Below are positions 8,507 through 17,209 of a stretch of DNA of 42,863 bases, in pieces (position 1 is the stretch's first letter; every line of letters begins with the position of its first letter). The position numbers and the translations under genes were made by a program. The stretch lies in assembly GCA_026645735.1 (NCBI GenBank), contig JAPKMT010000029.1:1-42863 (forward strand). The letters run 5' to 3'. This DNA is from Flexilinea sp. GTDB taxonomy: Bacteria; Chloroflexota; Anaerolineae; Anaerolineales; Anaerolineaceae. The notes below the pieces were generated by a model, which worked only from the letters and a program-made list of their open reading frames with translations, did no database searches and was not told where the DNA came from.

Positions 8507-8523
8507 TTTCCAATAATCTTGAT

Positions 8524-8551
8524 TTGTAATTTTGAACGCTGATAGTATAAT
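8524..8551 (+). promoter_or_regulatory. Promoter of the PPC/DUF296 gene
   Basis: TTGTAA (8524-8529), a 16-base spacer and TATAAT (8546-8551) lie 32 bases before the start codon. The -35 begins 18 bases after the right end of hairpin element A. Confidence 0.65.
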
Positions 8552-8583
8552 CTTTCTACCAAATAAAAATAAAGAGGGAAAAA

Positions 8584-9138
8584 ATGTACAATCAATCAGA
8601 TTTACCAGCATGGCAGCAGGATGCCACATCGCCAGACCAGTATCATTGCTGTGAAACCAGACGCGGCCGTGAATTCATCATCCGTCTGATGACTGGCGCC
8701 GATCCGGTTTTGGCAATTGAGAATTTTGCGAAAGAACAAAATATTCGTTTTGGTAAAGTACATGCTACATTCATGGGTGGTTTTCAGCCATGCCGATATT
8801 ATGTCTGGGTTCCTGATACTGTTCACCCGGATAACTGGCACCTCGAAGGTGAAGCAACTAATACGAATCTGACCATGCTCAGTGCGATTGGCGGTATGAT
8901 TGGGCAGCGTCCAACACCGGACGGCAAAGAAGAACCGTTCGTTGCCATGCATTTTGTCGCCGGCGGCGCGTGGGACTGTGGAACCATCGCCGGTCATCTG
9001 CTGGAAGGAACGCGAGTAAAAGGTTGTATGCAGTGTTTTATTACAGAGCTTCTCGATATTGAAGTTCTCAAACCCGTCGACGTCTTTGGTGAAGCTTATA
9101 CGCATCCGGAAAACTTTTATCGCAATATTGCAAAATAA
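8584..9138 (+). CDS. PPC domain (DUF296) protein
   Basis: A 184-aa stand-alone PPC/PCC (DUF296) protein. The family core is visible: the start RRGREFIIRLMTGADPV, the strand IRFGKVHATFMGGFQP, HLEGEATNTNLTMLSAIGGM, and the metal-site-like region PFVAMHFVAGG plus GHLLEGTRVKGCMQCFITEL. Bacterial PPC proteins form trimers and may bind metal; in plants the domain is joined to AT-hooks. No DNA-binding motif is seen here. The biochemical role is unknown. GAGGGA lies 5 bases before the ATG. It is monocistronic, with its own promoter and a terminator shared with the convergent transporter. Confidence 0.85.
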   Translation: MYNQSDLPAWQQDATSPDQYHCCETRRGREFIIRLMTGADPVLAIENFAKEQNIRFGKVHATFMGGFQPCRYYVWVPDTVHPDNWHLEGEATNTNLTMLSAIGGMIGQRPTPDGKEEPFVAMHFVAGGAWDCGTIAGHLLEGTRVKGCMQCFITELLDIEVLKPVDVFGEAYTHPENFYRNIAK

Positions 9139-9208
9139 GAAGAAAATCTGATTTTGTGAAATCGCTGCTTCTTCAGAAAGCTCATATTTCAATAAATCGA
9201 ATTGCAAA

Positions 9209-9243
9209 AAAAGGAGGGCGCAATAGTTTTGCACCCTCCTTTT
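9209..9243. terminator. Bidirectional terminator between the DUF296 gene and the oligopeptide permease
   Basis: A stem AAAAGGAGGG with CCCTCCTTTT, continued by GCAA/TTGC after one mismatch, lies between two convergent genes. A or T runs on each side let it work in both directions. Confidence 0.8.
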
Positions 9244-9253
9244 ATACTTGCTG

Positions 9254-10297
9254 TTATGATTTGCCTCTCATTTGCGGGTCCAAAGCATCCCGTAAGCCAT
9301 CTCCAAGAAAATTGAAAGCGAACATCGTTAACGCCAGCATCAAAGCAGGAAAAATGGTTTGGTTGGGATAGGTTCTTACCACTTTTGAACCATCTGAAAT
9401 CATCGAGCCCCAGGAAGGTGTCGGAGGATTTACACCAAGTCCAATAAATGATAAAAATGCCTCGGTATTAATATAGCCGGGTATTGCAAGCGTTTCGCTG
9501 ATTACGAGCGGCCCGATAATATTCGGAAGTATGTGTTTGAACATAATTCTGCTATCTGTACTTCCGATAGAACGAGCAGCTTCAACAAATTCTTTCTCTT
9601 TAATCGAAAGTACTTGTCCACGTGTTAAGCGTGCCATCGTCTCCCATGCCGTCAAACCTATACCGATGATAATGAACAGCATTCCCCCCAGACTGTTATC
9701 AAGAAAAGATAATGCCTCTCCAAATGTTCCCGGATCTGGTTTCGATAATGCCGTTCGGAAAAATGTCATCAGTAAAATTGTAAAAAGCAATCCGGGAAAT
9801 GCGTAGAGAATATCCACTATACGCATCATGAAATTATCGACTCTGCCGCCGAAAAAACCGGCAATACAACCATACAATACACCGATAATCAAACTGATCA
9901 AAGGCCCGATAATGGCTATGATCAGGGACACTCTTGAACCGTAAATAATACGGCTTAATAAATCCCGTCCGACATAATCCGCTCCAAGAATGTATTTATT
10001 CGGATTATCTACAGGCGGTTTCGCATACGGTTCCATCACAGGAAATAATTTTGTCAGCCACGGGGGAACTGCATTTTGTTCCGACAGAACTTGTGTTGCA
10101 TAATCATATGGTGCAATTTTGTCTGCAAAAATCATCATCAGATAAAGCAAAATGATAATGATACCACCGATCACAGCCGCTCTGTTTTTCAATAAACGAC
10201 GAAACGCGTCTTTTGTCAGTGATTCTGATTTTTGTGATAACGGATTGCCGCCATTTCCGGATTTTTTTACTGCCTCACTTAAATCTGCTGCCATCAT
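9254..10297 (-). CDS. Oligopeptide/dipeptide ABC transporter permease (OppC/DppC type)
   Basis: A 347-aa inner-membrane permease. After a soluble N-terminal stretch there is a first membrane segment (IIIILLYLMMIFADKI), then the DppC-type periplasmic loop ILGADYVGRDLLSRIIYGSR and the five-segment permease core. The EAA loop VEAARSIGSTDSRIMFKHILPN contacts the ATPases. It pairs with the OppB-like permease 25 bases upstream. GGAGGG is almost directly joined to two consecutive ATGs (10297, 10294); the second has better spacing. Last gene of the peptide transporter set. Confidence 0.93.
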   Translation of the reverse strand: MMAADLSEAVKKSGNGGNPLSQKSESLTKDAFRRLLKNRAAVIGGIIIILLYLMMIFADKIAPYDYATQVLSEQNAVPPWLTKLFPVMEPYAKPPVDNPNKYILGADYVGRDLLSRIIYGSRVSLIIAIIGPLISLIIGVLYGCIAGFFGGRVDNFMMRIVDILYAFPGLLFTILLMTFFRTALSKPDPGTFGEALSFLDNSLGGMLFIIIGIGLTAWETMARLTRGQVLSIKEKEFVEAARSIGSTDSRIMFKHILPNIIGPLVISETLAIPGYINTEAFLSFIGLGVNPPTPSWGSMISDGSKVVRTYPNQTIFPALMLALTMFAFNFLGDGLRDALDPQMRGKS

Positions 10298-10322
10298 CCC
10301 TCCAGTTTTTCAGCAATCCATT

Positions 10323-11378
10323 TTACTCAAAACGAATTCGCGGATCAAGGAATCCATAAACCAGGTCCACAATTAAATTACAGAGTACCAAAAAAATCGC
10401 ATAGATCAATACAGTTCCCATAATCACCGGATAATCACGGTTGGTAATACTGTTGACAAAATATCTGCCCATTCCTGGAATACCAAAGATTGTCTCTGTA
10501 ACAAAAGTACCCGTTAACAAACCGGCAAACATTGGTCCCATAATCGTGATGACCGGGATCAATGAGTTTTTCAATGCATGTTTAACCACAATACTGCGTT
10601 CGCGTAATCCTTTTTCGCGAGCGGTCCGTATATAATCTTCGCGAATCACTTGCAGCAAACTTGCCCTCGTCAGACGGGCTATGGAAGCCGAGGATGACAA
10701 GCCAAGCGCAAACATCGGCATGATGGCATATTGCCAGTACTTCCAGCCATGTACTGTTGAAAATATTCCCAGTGCAAAAGGTGGTTTTGAGCCCCAGCCA
10801 GTTACCGGAAGTACTTTTAACGAAACTCCAAAAATCCAGACCAGAATCGGGCCCAGCACAATTACCGGAACAGAAACGCCAAAAATTGCCATGGTCATGC
10901 TGGTATAGTCCACCCAGCTATTTTGTTTCAGAGCAGCAAGAATTCCTAATGGCATACCAATTAACACTGCAACACTAAACGCCAGAAAGCCTAATTGAAT
11001 GGATATCGGGAGCTGATCTCGCAGCATGTCATTCACGGTTCTTGATCGTGAAGAATAAGAAGGGCCAAAATTTACCCAGCGTATGTAATATTTTCCAATT
11101 TTAAATTTAAATAAGGCATCTGCATCAATGGAGTTGGGAAATTTGGTTGTGCTGATGCGGGGAACTGCCAAATCTTTTAAGTACTGCAGATATTGAACCG
11201 GAAGCGGCTGGTCTAAATGATAACGTTTTTCAAGATTAGCAATAATCTCTTTGGGAAGCGGTTTTTCTTTGTCGAAGGGGCCTCCGGGAACCGAATGCAT
11301 CAAGCCAAATGTGATGACTGATACAACAAGGATTACCAGAAACATGTAAAGAAGCCGTCTGATGATGTATCTCCCCAT
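10323..11378 (-). CDS. Oligopeptide/dipeptide ABC transporter permease (OppB/DppB type)
   Basis: A 351-aa permease starting MGRYIIRRLLYMFLVILVVS, the classic OppB N-terminal membrane segment. VPGGPF and RYHLDQPLPVQYLQYL follow as in the family. The EAA loop reads TAREKGLRERSIVVKHALKN. The segment ISTTKFPNSIDADALFKFKIG, between the first helix and the core, is longer than in DppB. GGAGG precedes the ATG with good spacing. It forms the channel with the OppC-like gene downstream. Confidence 0.93.
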   Translation of the reverse strand: MGRYIIRRLLYMFLVILVVSVITFGLMHSVPGGPFDKEKPLPKEIIANLEKRYHLDQPLPVQYLQYLKDLAVPRISTTKFPNSIDADALFKFKIGKYYIRWVNFGPSYSSRSRTVNDMLRDQLPISIQLGFLAFSVAVLIGMPLGILAALKQNSWVDYTSMTMAIFGVSVPVIVLGPILVWIFGVSLKVLPVTGWGSKPPFALGIFSTVHGWKYWQYAIMPMFALGLSSSASIARLTRASLLQVIREDYIRTAREKGLRERSIVVKHALKNSLIPVITIMGPMFAGLLTGTFVTETIFGIPGMGRYFVNSITNRDYPVIMGTVLIYAIFLVLCNLIVDLVYGFLDPRIRFE

Positions 11379-11528
11379 AATTTTTCCTCCGATGCTTTAT
11401 ACTTTTCTATCTCCCGGATTTTTCATTCTTGAAGATAGTATTCAAATAAAGGCGATCGTCTTTCGGAAACTTCCTCCGGAAAAAGTTTTCCCAATTTGAT
11501 TTTCATATTCAAAAATATATTACTGCGA

Positions 11529-11712
11529 ATTGCCTCGTGGCAATATATTTCGGGATATAAAAAACCGTCTCGGATATTTCCTGCGAACGATTTCTTTTAT
11601 GATGGCAGCTGTAAATCCAAACGAATCATCAGATGTCTGGATATCATTTTTTGTTACGATCCATCCTGCTTTTTCAAAAACTTTTTGAAGGGGCTGCTTT
11701 TGCAGCCCCTTC
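11529..11712 (-). terminator. Hairpins in the gap between the peptide-binding protein and the permeases
   Basis: The 360-base gap 11379-11738 has no gene. An 11-bp perfect GC-rich hairpin GAAGGGGCTGC with its complement (11687-11712, loop of 4) lies 27 bases after the binding-protein stop. It probably attenuates or processes the message so that the binding protein is made in excess. A weaker ATTGCC/GGCAAT hairpin sits at 11529-11544. The rest shows nothing I can name. Confidence 0.65.
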
Positions 11713-11738
11713 CTGATTTTTCTTAGAAATCAATAGTA

Positions 11739-13763
11739 CTAATCGTTTCCGGCGCGTTCCTGTCCTTCAGGAAGAATATCCCATTTATTAAAGGATTCCT
11801 TGCCTCCCATGACAGAGAATGTACGTTCGACATTCATCTTAGCAAGCTGGACACTGGTATACCAGTAAATCGGTGCCATCACGGCATCATCATAAACCAG
11901 GATTTTTTCAGCTTCTGCATAGAGTTCAGTCCGTTTTGCAGTATCCGGTTCGACAAGTGCCTGATTCACCAGGTCTTCGAATTCTTCGTTATACCACATA
12001 AATCCGCCTTCCGGTTTCGAACCAGCCAAACCATCCACGGTCGGATTGCTTGAACCACCGGAGGAAGCCTGATCATCAGCAAAGTTTGCTGCATCCGGGT
12101 AATCCTGGCACCAGCCAAGACGCCAGACCTGTGGTGTCGCTTCGGTTCTGATTGTCTTCAGGTAAACAGCCCATTCCTGATTTTGAACGGATGCGTCAAT
12201 CCCAAGAACATCTTTCCACATCTGTTGGATGGCAACAGCAATTTTGTTGTGGCTTTCACTGGTGTTGAACATCAATTCGATCTTAATTTCAGAAGGATCT
12301 GTAATTTTCTTCTCATCCATATAAGATTGCAGCTCTGCTTTGGCTTTCTCAGGATCATATTTAATACCCAGATCCGGATATTCTTCCATTGTCGGAGCAG
12401 CTACCAATCCAGGACGTGAGAACCATTGAGCAGGAATCTGGCCGCCTTTGACGACATTATCAATCAATGATTGACGATCAATTGACATGGATAAGGCGTG
12501 GCGAACACGGGCGTCATCAACAAATTCAGCCTGTGTGTTGAATCCATAGAAATAGGTGCAGAAGTTTGGTCCGATGGAGAGTTCTTTGCCCATAACCGGA
12601 TCCGCTTTAATACGATCCATTTCAGCAACCGGAACCTGATACATACCGAATAAATTGCCGGATTCATATTCTGCCAGACCGGCGGATTCACTGATAATAC
12701 GGAAGACAACTTCATCAATCTTTGACTGTGGAATACTGGCAATATCAGCCGGCCAGAAAGGGTTCTTCATAATGGTCAGATGATCATCATGCAGCCATTC
12801 TTTGACGGCATAAGGTCCGTAAGTCTGGACAACTTCCGGATCGATCCAGCGATCTGCCATCGCTTCGGTGCAGGCGTCGCCTTCAATCAACCATTGCGGG
12901 ACGGCATAAGTAACCCACAGACCTGGAATCATGGTATTGGTCGCAATATCACGCAGATAGGTGATCTCAAGTGTTTCATCATCCACTGCTTTTACAGCAA
13001 CATCATCAGCAGTTGCTTTAGGTTTTTCGACTGCATCAGCTGGAGAAGCTTCTTCAGTTGTCTCTTCTTCAGCAGCTTCTTCTGCGGCACCGCTGGCATA
13101 GAATTCAGCTGCACCTACAATATAACCGGTTACCATGAATGCATAATCAGAGGCAGTAGCTGGATTCGCAGTACGTTTTATTGCATATTCGAAATCTTTA
13201 GCGGTTACATAACGAACATTTCCGTCACAATCCTTCACTTCTTCGACTTCGTCGGTTTCAGCATTGTATCTTACCCAGGGGATGTCAGTCCGAAGTTTGT
13301 AAGTGTAAGTCACAGTCCCATCCGCATTAACTTCGCCTTTGGTAACTTCTTTTGCCATGCCATTTTCAAATTCAGCAGTGACTTCGTTCTGATTCATAAT
13401 ACCGGCAAAAACCAGCATATTCACCTGGTTGGAACTTGTATCTGTCGAAAGTGCCGGATCAATTGTTGGGATATCTGTCTCACCAAGGGACCAGGACATG
13501 ATCTTCTTTTCAGCCGGTTTTTCTGCTACGGGTTCTTCCACTGCAGGAACTTCTGTCGGCGGTACTTCAGCAGTCGGTTCTTCGACAACCGGTACTTCCG
13601 TTGGTGGTACTTCAGCAGTTGGTTCTTCGACAACCGGTGCTTCTGTAGCCGGAACTTCTGTGGGTGGAACCGCGGTTGGAGTCGCTTGTTTTGCGCAGGA
13701 ACTCAAAACCACACTCAGAATCAACATGACACTTAACAAGATAACTAGATTCTTTGAACGCAT
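11739..13763 (-). CDS. Peptide ABC transporter substrate-binding lipoprotein (SBP family 5)
   Basis: A 674-aa extracellular lipoprotein of the OppA/DppA family. The start at 13763 (MRSKNLVILLSV) is chosen because GAGGAGG precedes it and a signal peptide ending LSSC follows; a longer frame to 13835 lacks these. After the lipobox Cys comes a Pro/Thr/Glu/Val linker with a 15-residue repeat, then the SBP5 body (from WSLGETDIPTIDPALSTDTS). VRHALSMSIDRQSLIDNV is a typical family block. An acidic low-complexity insertion (AAEEAAEEETTEEASPADAV) interrupts the N-terminal lobe. It captures oligopeptides or similar ligands for the adjacent permeases and ATPases. Confidence 0.93.
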   Translation of the reverse strand: MRSKNLVILLSVMLILSVVLSSCAKQATPTAVPPTEVPATEAPVVEEPTAEVPPTEVPVVEEPTAEVPPTEVPAVEEPVAEKPAEKKIMSWSLGETDIPTIDPALSTDTSSNQVNMLVFAGIMNQNEVTAEFENGMAKEVTKGEVNADGTVTYTYKLRTDIPWVRYNAETDEVEEVKDCDGNVRYVTAKDFEYAIKRTANPATASDYAFMVTGYIVGAAEFYASGAAEEAAEEETTEEASPADAVEKPKATADDVAVKAVDDETLEITYLRDIATNTMIPGLWVTYAVPQWLIEGDACTEAMADRWIDPEVVQTYGPYAVKEWLHDDHLTIMKNPFWPADIASIPQSKIDEVVFRIISESAGLAEYESGNLFGMYQVPVAEMDRIKADPVMGKELSIGPNFCTYFYGFNTQAEFVDDARVRHALSMSIDRQSLIDNVVKGGQIPAQWFSRPGLVAAPTMEEYPDLGIKYDPEKAKAELQSYMDEKKITDPSEIKIELMFNTSESHNKIAVAIQQMWKDVLGIDASVQNQEWAVYLKTIRTEATPQVWRLGWCQDYPDAANFADDQASSGGSSNPTVDGLAGSKPEGGFMWYNEEFEDLVNQALVEPDTAKRTELYAEAEKILVYDDAVMAPIYWYTSVQLAKMNVERTFSVMGGKESFNKWDILPEGQERAGND
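13549..13638 (-). repeat. 45-bp tandem repeat encoding the lipoprotein linker
   Basis: Two adjacent 45-base units (13549-13593 and 13594-13638) differ by a few mostly silent changes. They encode a 15-residue unit of the type PVVEEPTAEVPPTEV, a flexible spacer after the lipid-modified cysteine. Confidence 0.85.
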
Positions 13764-13890
13764 TTTTTTCCTCCTCGTTAGGAATAAAAATTTGGTATTG
13801 CACAAATTTTTTAATAAACTGCCGGATGTGTTCATAAGTGAAAACTGTCGGCAGCATACACGAACTGTTTACGGGTTTGGTCAAACCTAT

Positions 13891-14877
13891 CTACGAAATA
13901 TCAAAATGACAGGCAACAAAATGGTCTTTTGCAATTTCCCGAAAAGCAGGTTTTTCCTCAGCGCAAATCTCTTTCGCATATTGGCAGCGGGTTCGAAACC
14001 GACAGCCAGATGGTGGATTCACCGGTGAGGGGACATCACCTTCCAAAATGATCCTTTTCCGTTTCTCTTCGACAAAGGGATCAGGAAACGGAACTGCAGA
14101 CAGCAGCGCTTGCGTGTATGGATGCCGCGGATTGGAATACAATTCATTGCGGTCAGCCAACTCAACGATGATCCCAAGGTACATAACAGCAACGCGGTCA
14201 CTGATATGTCGGACCATCGAGAGATCATGTGCAATAAAAAGATAGGTCAGTCCCAGTGTGGACTGTAGATCTTCCAATAAATTTACTACCTGAGCTTGAA
14301 TCGAAACATCCAATGCGGAAATCGGCTCATCGCACACAATCAATTTGGGTTCCAATGCCAATGCACGAGCGACACCAATTCTTTGCCGCTGGCCACCCGA
14401 AAATTCATGGGGATAGCGATTGGCAAATGCACCATTTAAACCAACCAGCTGCAACAGCTCCTGTACCCGTTTGCTCTGCGCTGCACCTTTGTACGTTCCA
14501 TGGATTTCCATCGGTTCACCAATGATCTGTCCAACTGTCATACGCGGGTTTAAACTGGCATAAGGATCCTGGAAGATCATCTGCAGATCACGTCGTTTCC
14601 GCCGCAGATTTTCCCCTTTCAATTTTGCCAGATCTTCTCCATCAAAAATTACACTGCCTGAAGTTGGGCGATATAATTGCAGGATTGTTCTGCCGGTAGT
14701 AGATTTTCCACATCCGGATTCTCCTACCAAACCCAAAGTTTCTCCGTTGTAAATATTGAAGGAAATGCCGTCCACCGCATGGACAGATCCGGTCTGTTTG
14801 GAAAAGATAATTCCTTTTTTAATCGGGAAGTGTTTATAGAGGTTTTCGACCTGTAATAAAACTTGTTTTTCAGTCAT
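13891..14877 (-). CDS. Oligopeptide ABC transporter ATPase (OppF/DppF type)
   Basis: A 328-aa ATPase with Walker [12 protein letters not shown], signature [15 protein letters not shown] and Walker [15 protein letters not shown]. The C-terminal oligopeptide-transporter extension has the cysteine pattern [15 protein letters not shown], a zinc or Fe-S type cluster site in this family. Its ATG shares one base with the stop of the upstream ATPase gene. It works as a heterodimer with that protein. Confidence 0.94.
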   Translation of the reverse strand: MTEKQVLLQVENLYKHFPIKKGIIFSKQTGSVHAVDGISFNIYNGETLGLVGESGCGKSTTGRTILQLYRPTSGSVIFDGEDLAKLKGENLRRKRRDLQMIFQDPYASLNPRMTVGQIIGEPMEIHGTYKGAAQSKRVQELLQLVGLNGAFANRYPHEFSGGQRQRIGVARALALEPKLIVCDEPISALDVSIQAQVVNLLEDLQSTLGLTYLFIAHDLSMVRHISDRVAVMYLGIIVELADRNELYSNPRHPYTQALLSAVPFPDPFVEEKRKRIILEGDVPSPVNPPSGCRFRTRCQYAKEICAEEKPAFREIAKDHFVACHFDIS

Positions 14878-15866
14878 TAATACTCCTTGCCTGTTTTTGG
14901 ATTGACCCAGCAGGCCGTAAAATGACCGTCTCCTTCTACTTGCATCAATCCCGGGTTTTCTTTTCGGCAGCGCTCTTTCGCATAATGGCAGCGAGGCTCA
15001 AAAGGACAATAGGCAGGTTTCTCCAGAAGTATGGGAGGAAGTCCGTCGATAGAGGTCAGCCGCCTGTACCCTGTCTCATCCATGCGTGGCAGACTTCCTA
15101 ACAGACCGATAGTATACGGGTGTTGAGGATTTTTATAAATATCCTTGACCGGAGCAGTCTCAATGATATAACCGCCATACATAACATTGACACGATCTGC
15201 CAAACCGGCAATAATCCCCAGATCATGAGTAATCCAGATAATAGCCATCCCTAATTCATCCCGCAGACGCTTTACCAGTTCGATAATCTGGGCTTGAATC
15301 GTCACATCCAGAGCAGTTGTCGGTTCGTCCGCAATCAGAATCTGTGGTTCACAAATCAATCCCATGGCAATCATCGCGCGCTGTCGCATTCCGCCAGAGA
15401 ATTGATGTGGATAATCATTTAATCTTTCCCGCGCATTGGGAATTCCGACCAGGTCTAAATATTTAACCGCACGTTCCAAAGCCTCTTTTTTTCCGGCTTG
15501 ATGATGGACACGGTATGGTTCTGAGACCTGGTCTCCAATCGTCAGCACTGGATTGAACGAGGTCATCGGATCTTGAAAAACAACACTGATTTTCGCTCCG
15601 CGGATGTTTCGGATACTTTCGTCAGTCATGGTCAATAAATCGTTTCCTTCAAAGAGCGCCTTTCCGGCAACCACTTTACCCGGAGGACTCGGTATTAATC
15701 GCAGCATGGACATCATGGAAACACTCTTTCCACATCCGCTTTCTCCGACAATTCCCAGCGTTTCGCCTTCCTTTAAATTGAAAGAAACTCCATTTACAGC
15801 ATGTATAACGCCCTCTCGAGTTTGAAAATGCGTCTCGAGGCCTTCAACTTTTAATAATTCGGCCAT
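14877..15866 (-). CDS. Oligopeptide ABC transporter ATPase (OppD/DppD type)
   Basis: A 329-aa ATPase, first gene of the peptide transporter set. Walker A is [10 protein letters not shown], the signature [15 protein letters not shown] and Walker [15 protein letters not shown]. The C-terminal segment [15 protein letters not shown] matches the family's cysteine-containing tail. A GGAAGAG site precedes the ATG. The order D-F-A-B-C differs from the common A-B-C-D-F order. A possible promoter (TTGACC, 17 bases, CATTAT) lies on the minus strand around 15910-15945. Confidence 0.94.
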   Translation of the reverse strand: MAELLKVEGLETHFQTREGVIHAVNGVSFNLKEGETLGIVGESGCGKSVSMMSMLRLIPSPPGKVVAGKALFEGNDLLTMTDESIRNIRGAKISVVFQDPMTSFNPVLTIGDQVSEPYRVHHQAGKKEALERAVKYLDLVGIPNARERLNDYPHQFSGGMRQRAMIAMGLICEPQILIADEPTTALDVTIQAQIIELVKRLRDELGMAIIWITHDLGIIAGLADRVNVMYGGYIIETAPVKDIYKNPQHPYTIGLLGSLPRMDETGYRRLTSIDGLPPILLEKPAYCPFEPRCHYAKERCRKENPGLMQVEGDGHFTACWVNPKTGKEY

Positions 15867-16040
15867 GAAACTCTTCCTTTGATGTTAATTTTCGGGAAAT
15901 CTTGTATATTGATAATGACATTGATCATCATTGAGGTCAATTTTTCGATAAGTATTTTTGCATTCCGTTTAAGAATTATCGTAAAAGTATAAATGGGGGT
16001 TTTCAAATTGTCAATTCTCGAGAATCAGGCAATGACAAAA

Positions 16041-16094
16041 CCACTCGTAAAAACCACTCGTAAAAAACCACTCGTAAAAAACCACTCGTAAAAC
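16041..16094. repeat. Short tandem repeat, four copies of 13-14 bases
   Basis: Four consecutive units begin at 16041, 16054, 16068 and 16082, each reading CCACTCGTAAAA plus one or two further As. The units abut without spacers, so this is not a CRISPR array. It lies in the 616-base gene-free stretch 15867-16482, ahead of hairpin element B. Confidence 0.9.
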
Positions 16095-16253
16095 ATGCTC
16101 TTCTTATGATAAACGATCGATTTCCAATAATTCCGTTGCAGATTCTGATGCTTCATCTGATTTTTTTCCAGCGAAATTCCATATTGCTGTTTTTCTTCTG
16201 GAGTTATCCTTTAAAATATTTATACTACAATTGATGAAATAAACGTTGAAGAG

Positions 16254-16373
16254 CAGCGATTCGAAATATGGGGAAAATTATTTGTTGTTGTGTAGTTTTT
16301 GCGCTTTGCACAAAAACTACACAACAAGTTTTCAATTTTTTCTCAAAAGGCTTTTTCAAATTTTGAATTACTG
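16254..16373. mobile_element. Hairpin MITE-like element, copy B, with 9-bp target duplication
   Basis: A 120-base element with the same 18-base left end as copy A (CAGCGATTCGAAATATGG) and a matching right end (complement CAGTAATTCAAAATTTGA). Flanks GTTGAAGAG (16245-16253) and GTTGAAAAG (16374-16382) are a 9-base direct repeat with one mismatch. The central stem (16285-16304 with 16308-16327, loop TTT) has 20 positions with one mismatch. Relative to copy A, two base pairs changed on both arms together. T-rich sequence follows the stem. Confidence 0.85.
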
Positions 16374-16406
16374 GTTGAAAAGCTAGTCAATGCATGCAAG
16401 ACTTCA

Positions 16407-16436
16407 TTGCATGGATTCATGAATCGTTAATATAAT
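16407..16436 (+). promoter_or_regulatory. Promoter of the DUF4180 gene
   Basis: TTGCAT (16407-16412), an 18-base spacer and TATAAT (16431-16436) lie about 45 bases before the start codon. The -35 begins 34 bases after the right end of element B. Confidence 0.6.
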
Positions 16437-16482
16437 TAGAAAACCTATTTTTATAAATCTAAAGTTTTCATATAATAAGGTA

Positions 16483-16875
16483 ATGACGGTTTGTAAAGAA
16501 GGAGACACCATACAGCTTCAAATTTTCCAACAAGAAAACTCCAAAGTCGTATTCGTTGAAAGTGATGATCTGTTATTAACGGATGTTCAATCAGCTATTC
16601 AATTCATTTCAGATATATATGAAGAAAGCAGCTGCAGCAAGATTATCATCAAAAAAGAATCGATCCCTGAAGAATTCTTCGATCTGAAAACAAAGCTGGC
16701 AGGGGAAGTTTTACAAAAATTTGTCAATTATCAAACCAAGCTTGCCATCGTAGGTGATTTTCAATCGATTACCAGCAAAAGCCTGCATGATTTCATCTAT
16801 GAAAGCAACAAGGGACGTGATTTTTTCTTTGTTGCCACAATAGAAGAAGCGTTAGCCAGGCTTCATCGCTGGTAG
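16483..16875 (+). CDS. DUF4180 domain protein
   Basis: A 130-aa soluble protein matching the DUF4180 pattern. It has IIIKKESIPEEFFDLKTKLA, then GEVLQKFVNYQTKLAIVGDF, then SKSLHDFIYESNKGRDFFFV and a C-terminal EEALARL. The function of the family is unknown. AAGG sits only two bases before the ATG, which is poor. A better GGAG motif lies inside the gene, followed by an ATA codon, so the true start is uncertain by about ten residues. The gene stands alone between hairpin elements B and C. Confidence 0.8.
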   Translation: MTVCKEGDTIQLQIFQQENSKVVFVESDDLLLTDVQSAIQFISDIYEESSCSKIIIKKESIPEEFFDLKTKLAGEVLQKFVNYQTKLAIVGDFQSITSKSLHDFIYESNKGRDFFFVATIEEALARLHRW

Positions 16876-16936
16876 AACAATCTTCTGACCCTTTTTTTAT
16901 TCTAAAATTCCATTCACAATTTCACTTTGCTGCATG

Positions 16937-16990
16937 ATGCCAATGATTCGAAACCATCGAAAAGAAGATTCTTTTTCGAATGTCTGGCAT
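16937..16990. terminator. Imperfect palindrome after the DUF4180 gene
   Basis: ATGCCAATGATTCGAAA (16937-16953) pairs with 16974-16990 at 14 of 17 positions, with a nested CGAAAAGAA/TTCTTTTTCG hairpin. It probably ends the DUF4180 transcript. It also contains ATTCGAAA, a word found in the hairpin-element ends. Confidence 0.45.
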
Positions 16991-17056
16991 TACCCCAGTC
17001 ATTCCTGCGAAGATTGAATTCAATTTTCATTATCGGATGTGAAATTTCTTTCATCT

Positions 17057-17175
17057 GCTGTTCAAAATATGAAAAGAATTCATTGTTGTTCTTATGGTAT
17101 TGAGCTTCGTTCAATACCATAAGAACAACAAATTTTCTTTCTTAATTCGAAATGCCAATCCAAATTTCGAATAGC
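17057..17175. mobile_element. Hairpin element, divergent copy C, upstream of copA
   Basis: A 119-base relative of copies A and B. The ends GCTGTTCAAAATATG and the complement GCTATTCGAAATTTG agree at 12 of 15 positions. Interior words flanking the stem (TTGTTGTT, AACAACAA, AATTTTC) are shared. The stem itself is unrelated in its inner part, yet perfectly paired for 21 bp (17083-17103 with 17111-17131, loop GCTTCGT). No clear target duplication. The short frame 17120-16914 only reflects this palindrome. Confidence 0.65.
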
Positions 17176-17209
17176 ATGAATCACCCCCAATCTGAATCAC
17201 TCCCAATCC

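Noticed and set aside
8602-9234. A 210-codon minus-strand frame over the DUF296 gene
   Set aside because: It mirrors a well-supported gene and shows no recognisable domain.
12780-13736. A 318-codon plus-strand frame opposite the peptide-binding protein
   Set aside because: It is antisense to a clear SBP5 lipoprotein, is rich in Cys, Phe and Arg in the way of codon shadows, and has no ribosome site.
16041-16094. CRISPR array
   Set aside because: Units are contiguous, with no spacers and no cas genes nearby.
16914-17120. A 68-codon minus-strand frame between DUF4180 and copA
   Set aside because: It runs through the palindrome of element C and has no homologous look or ribosome site.
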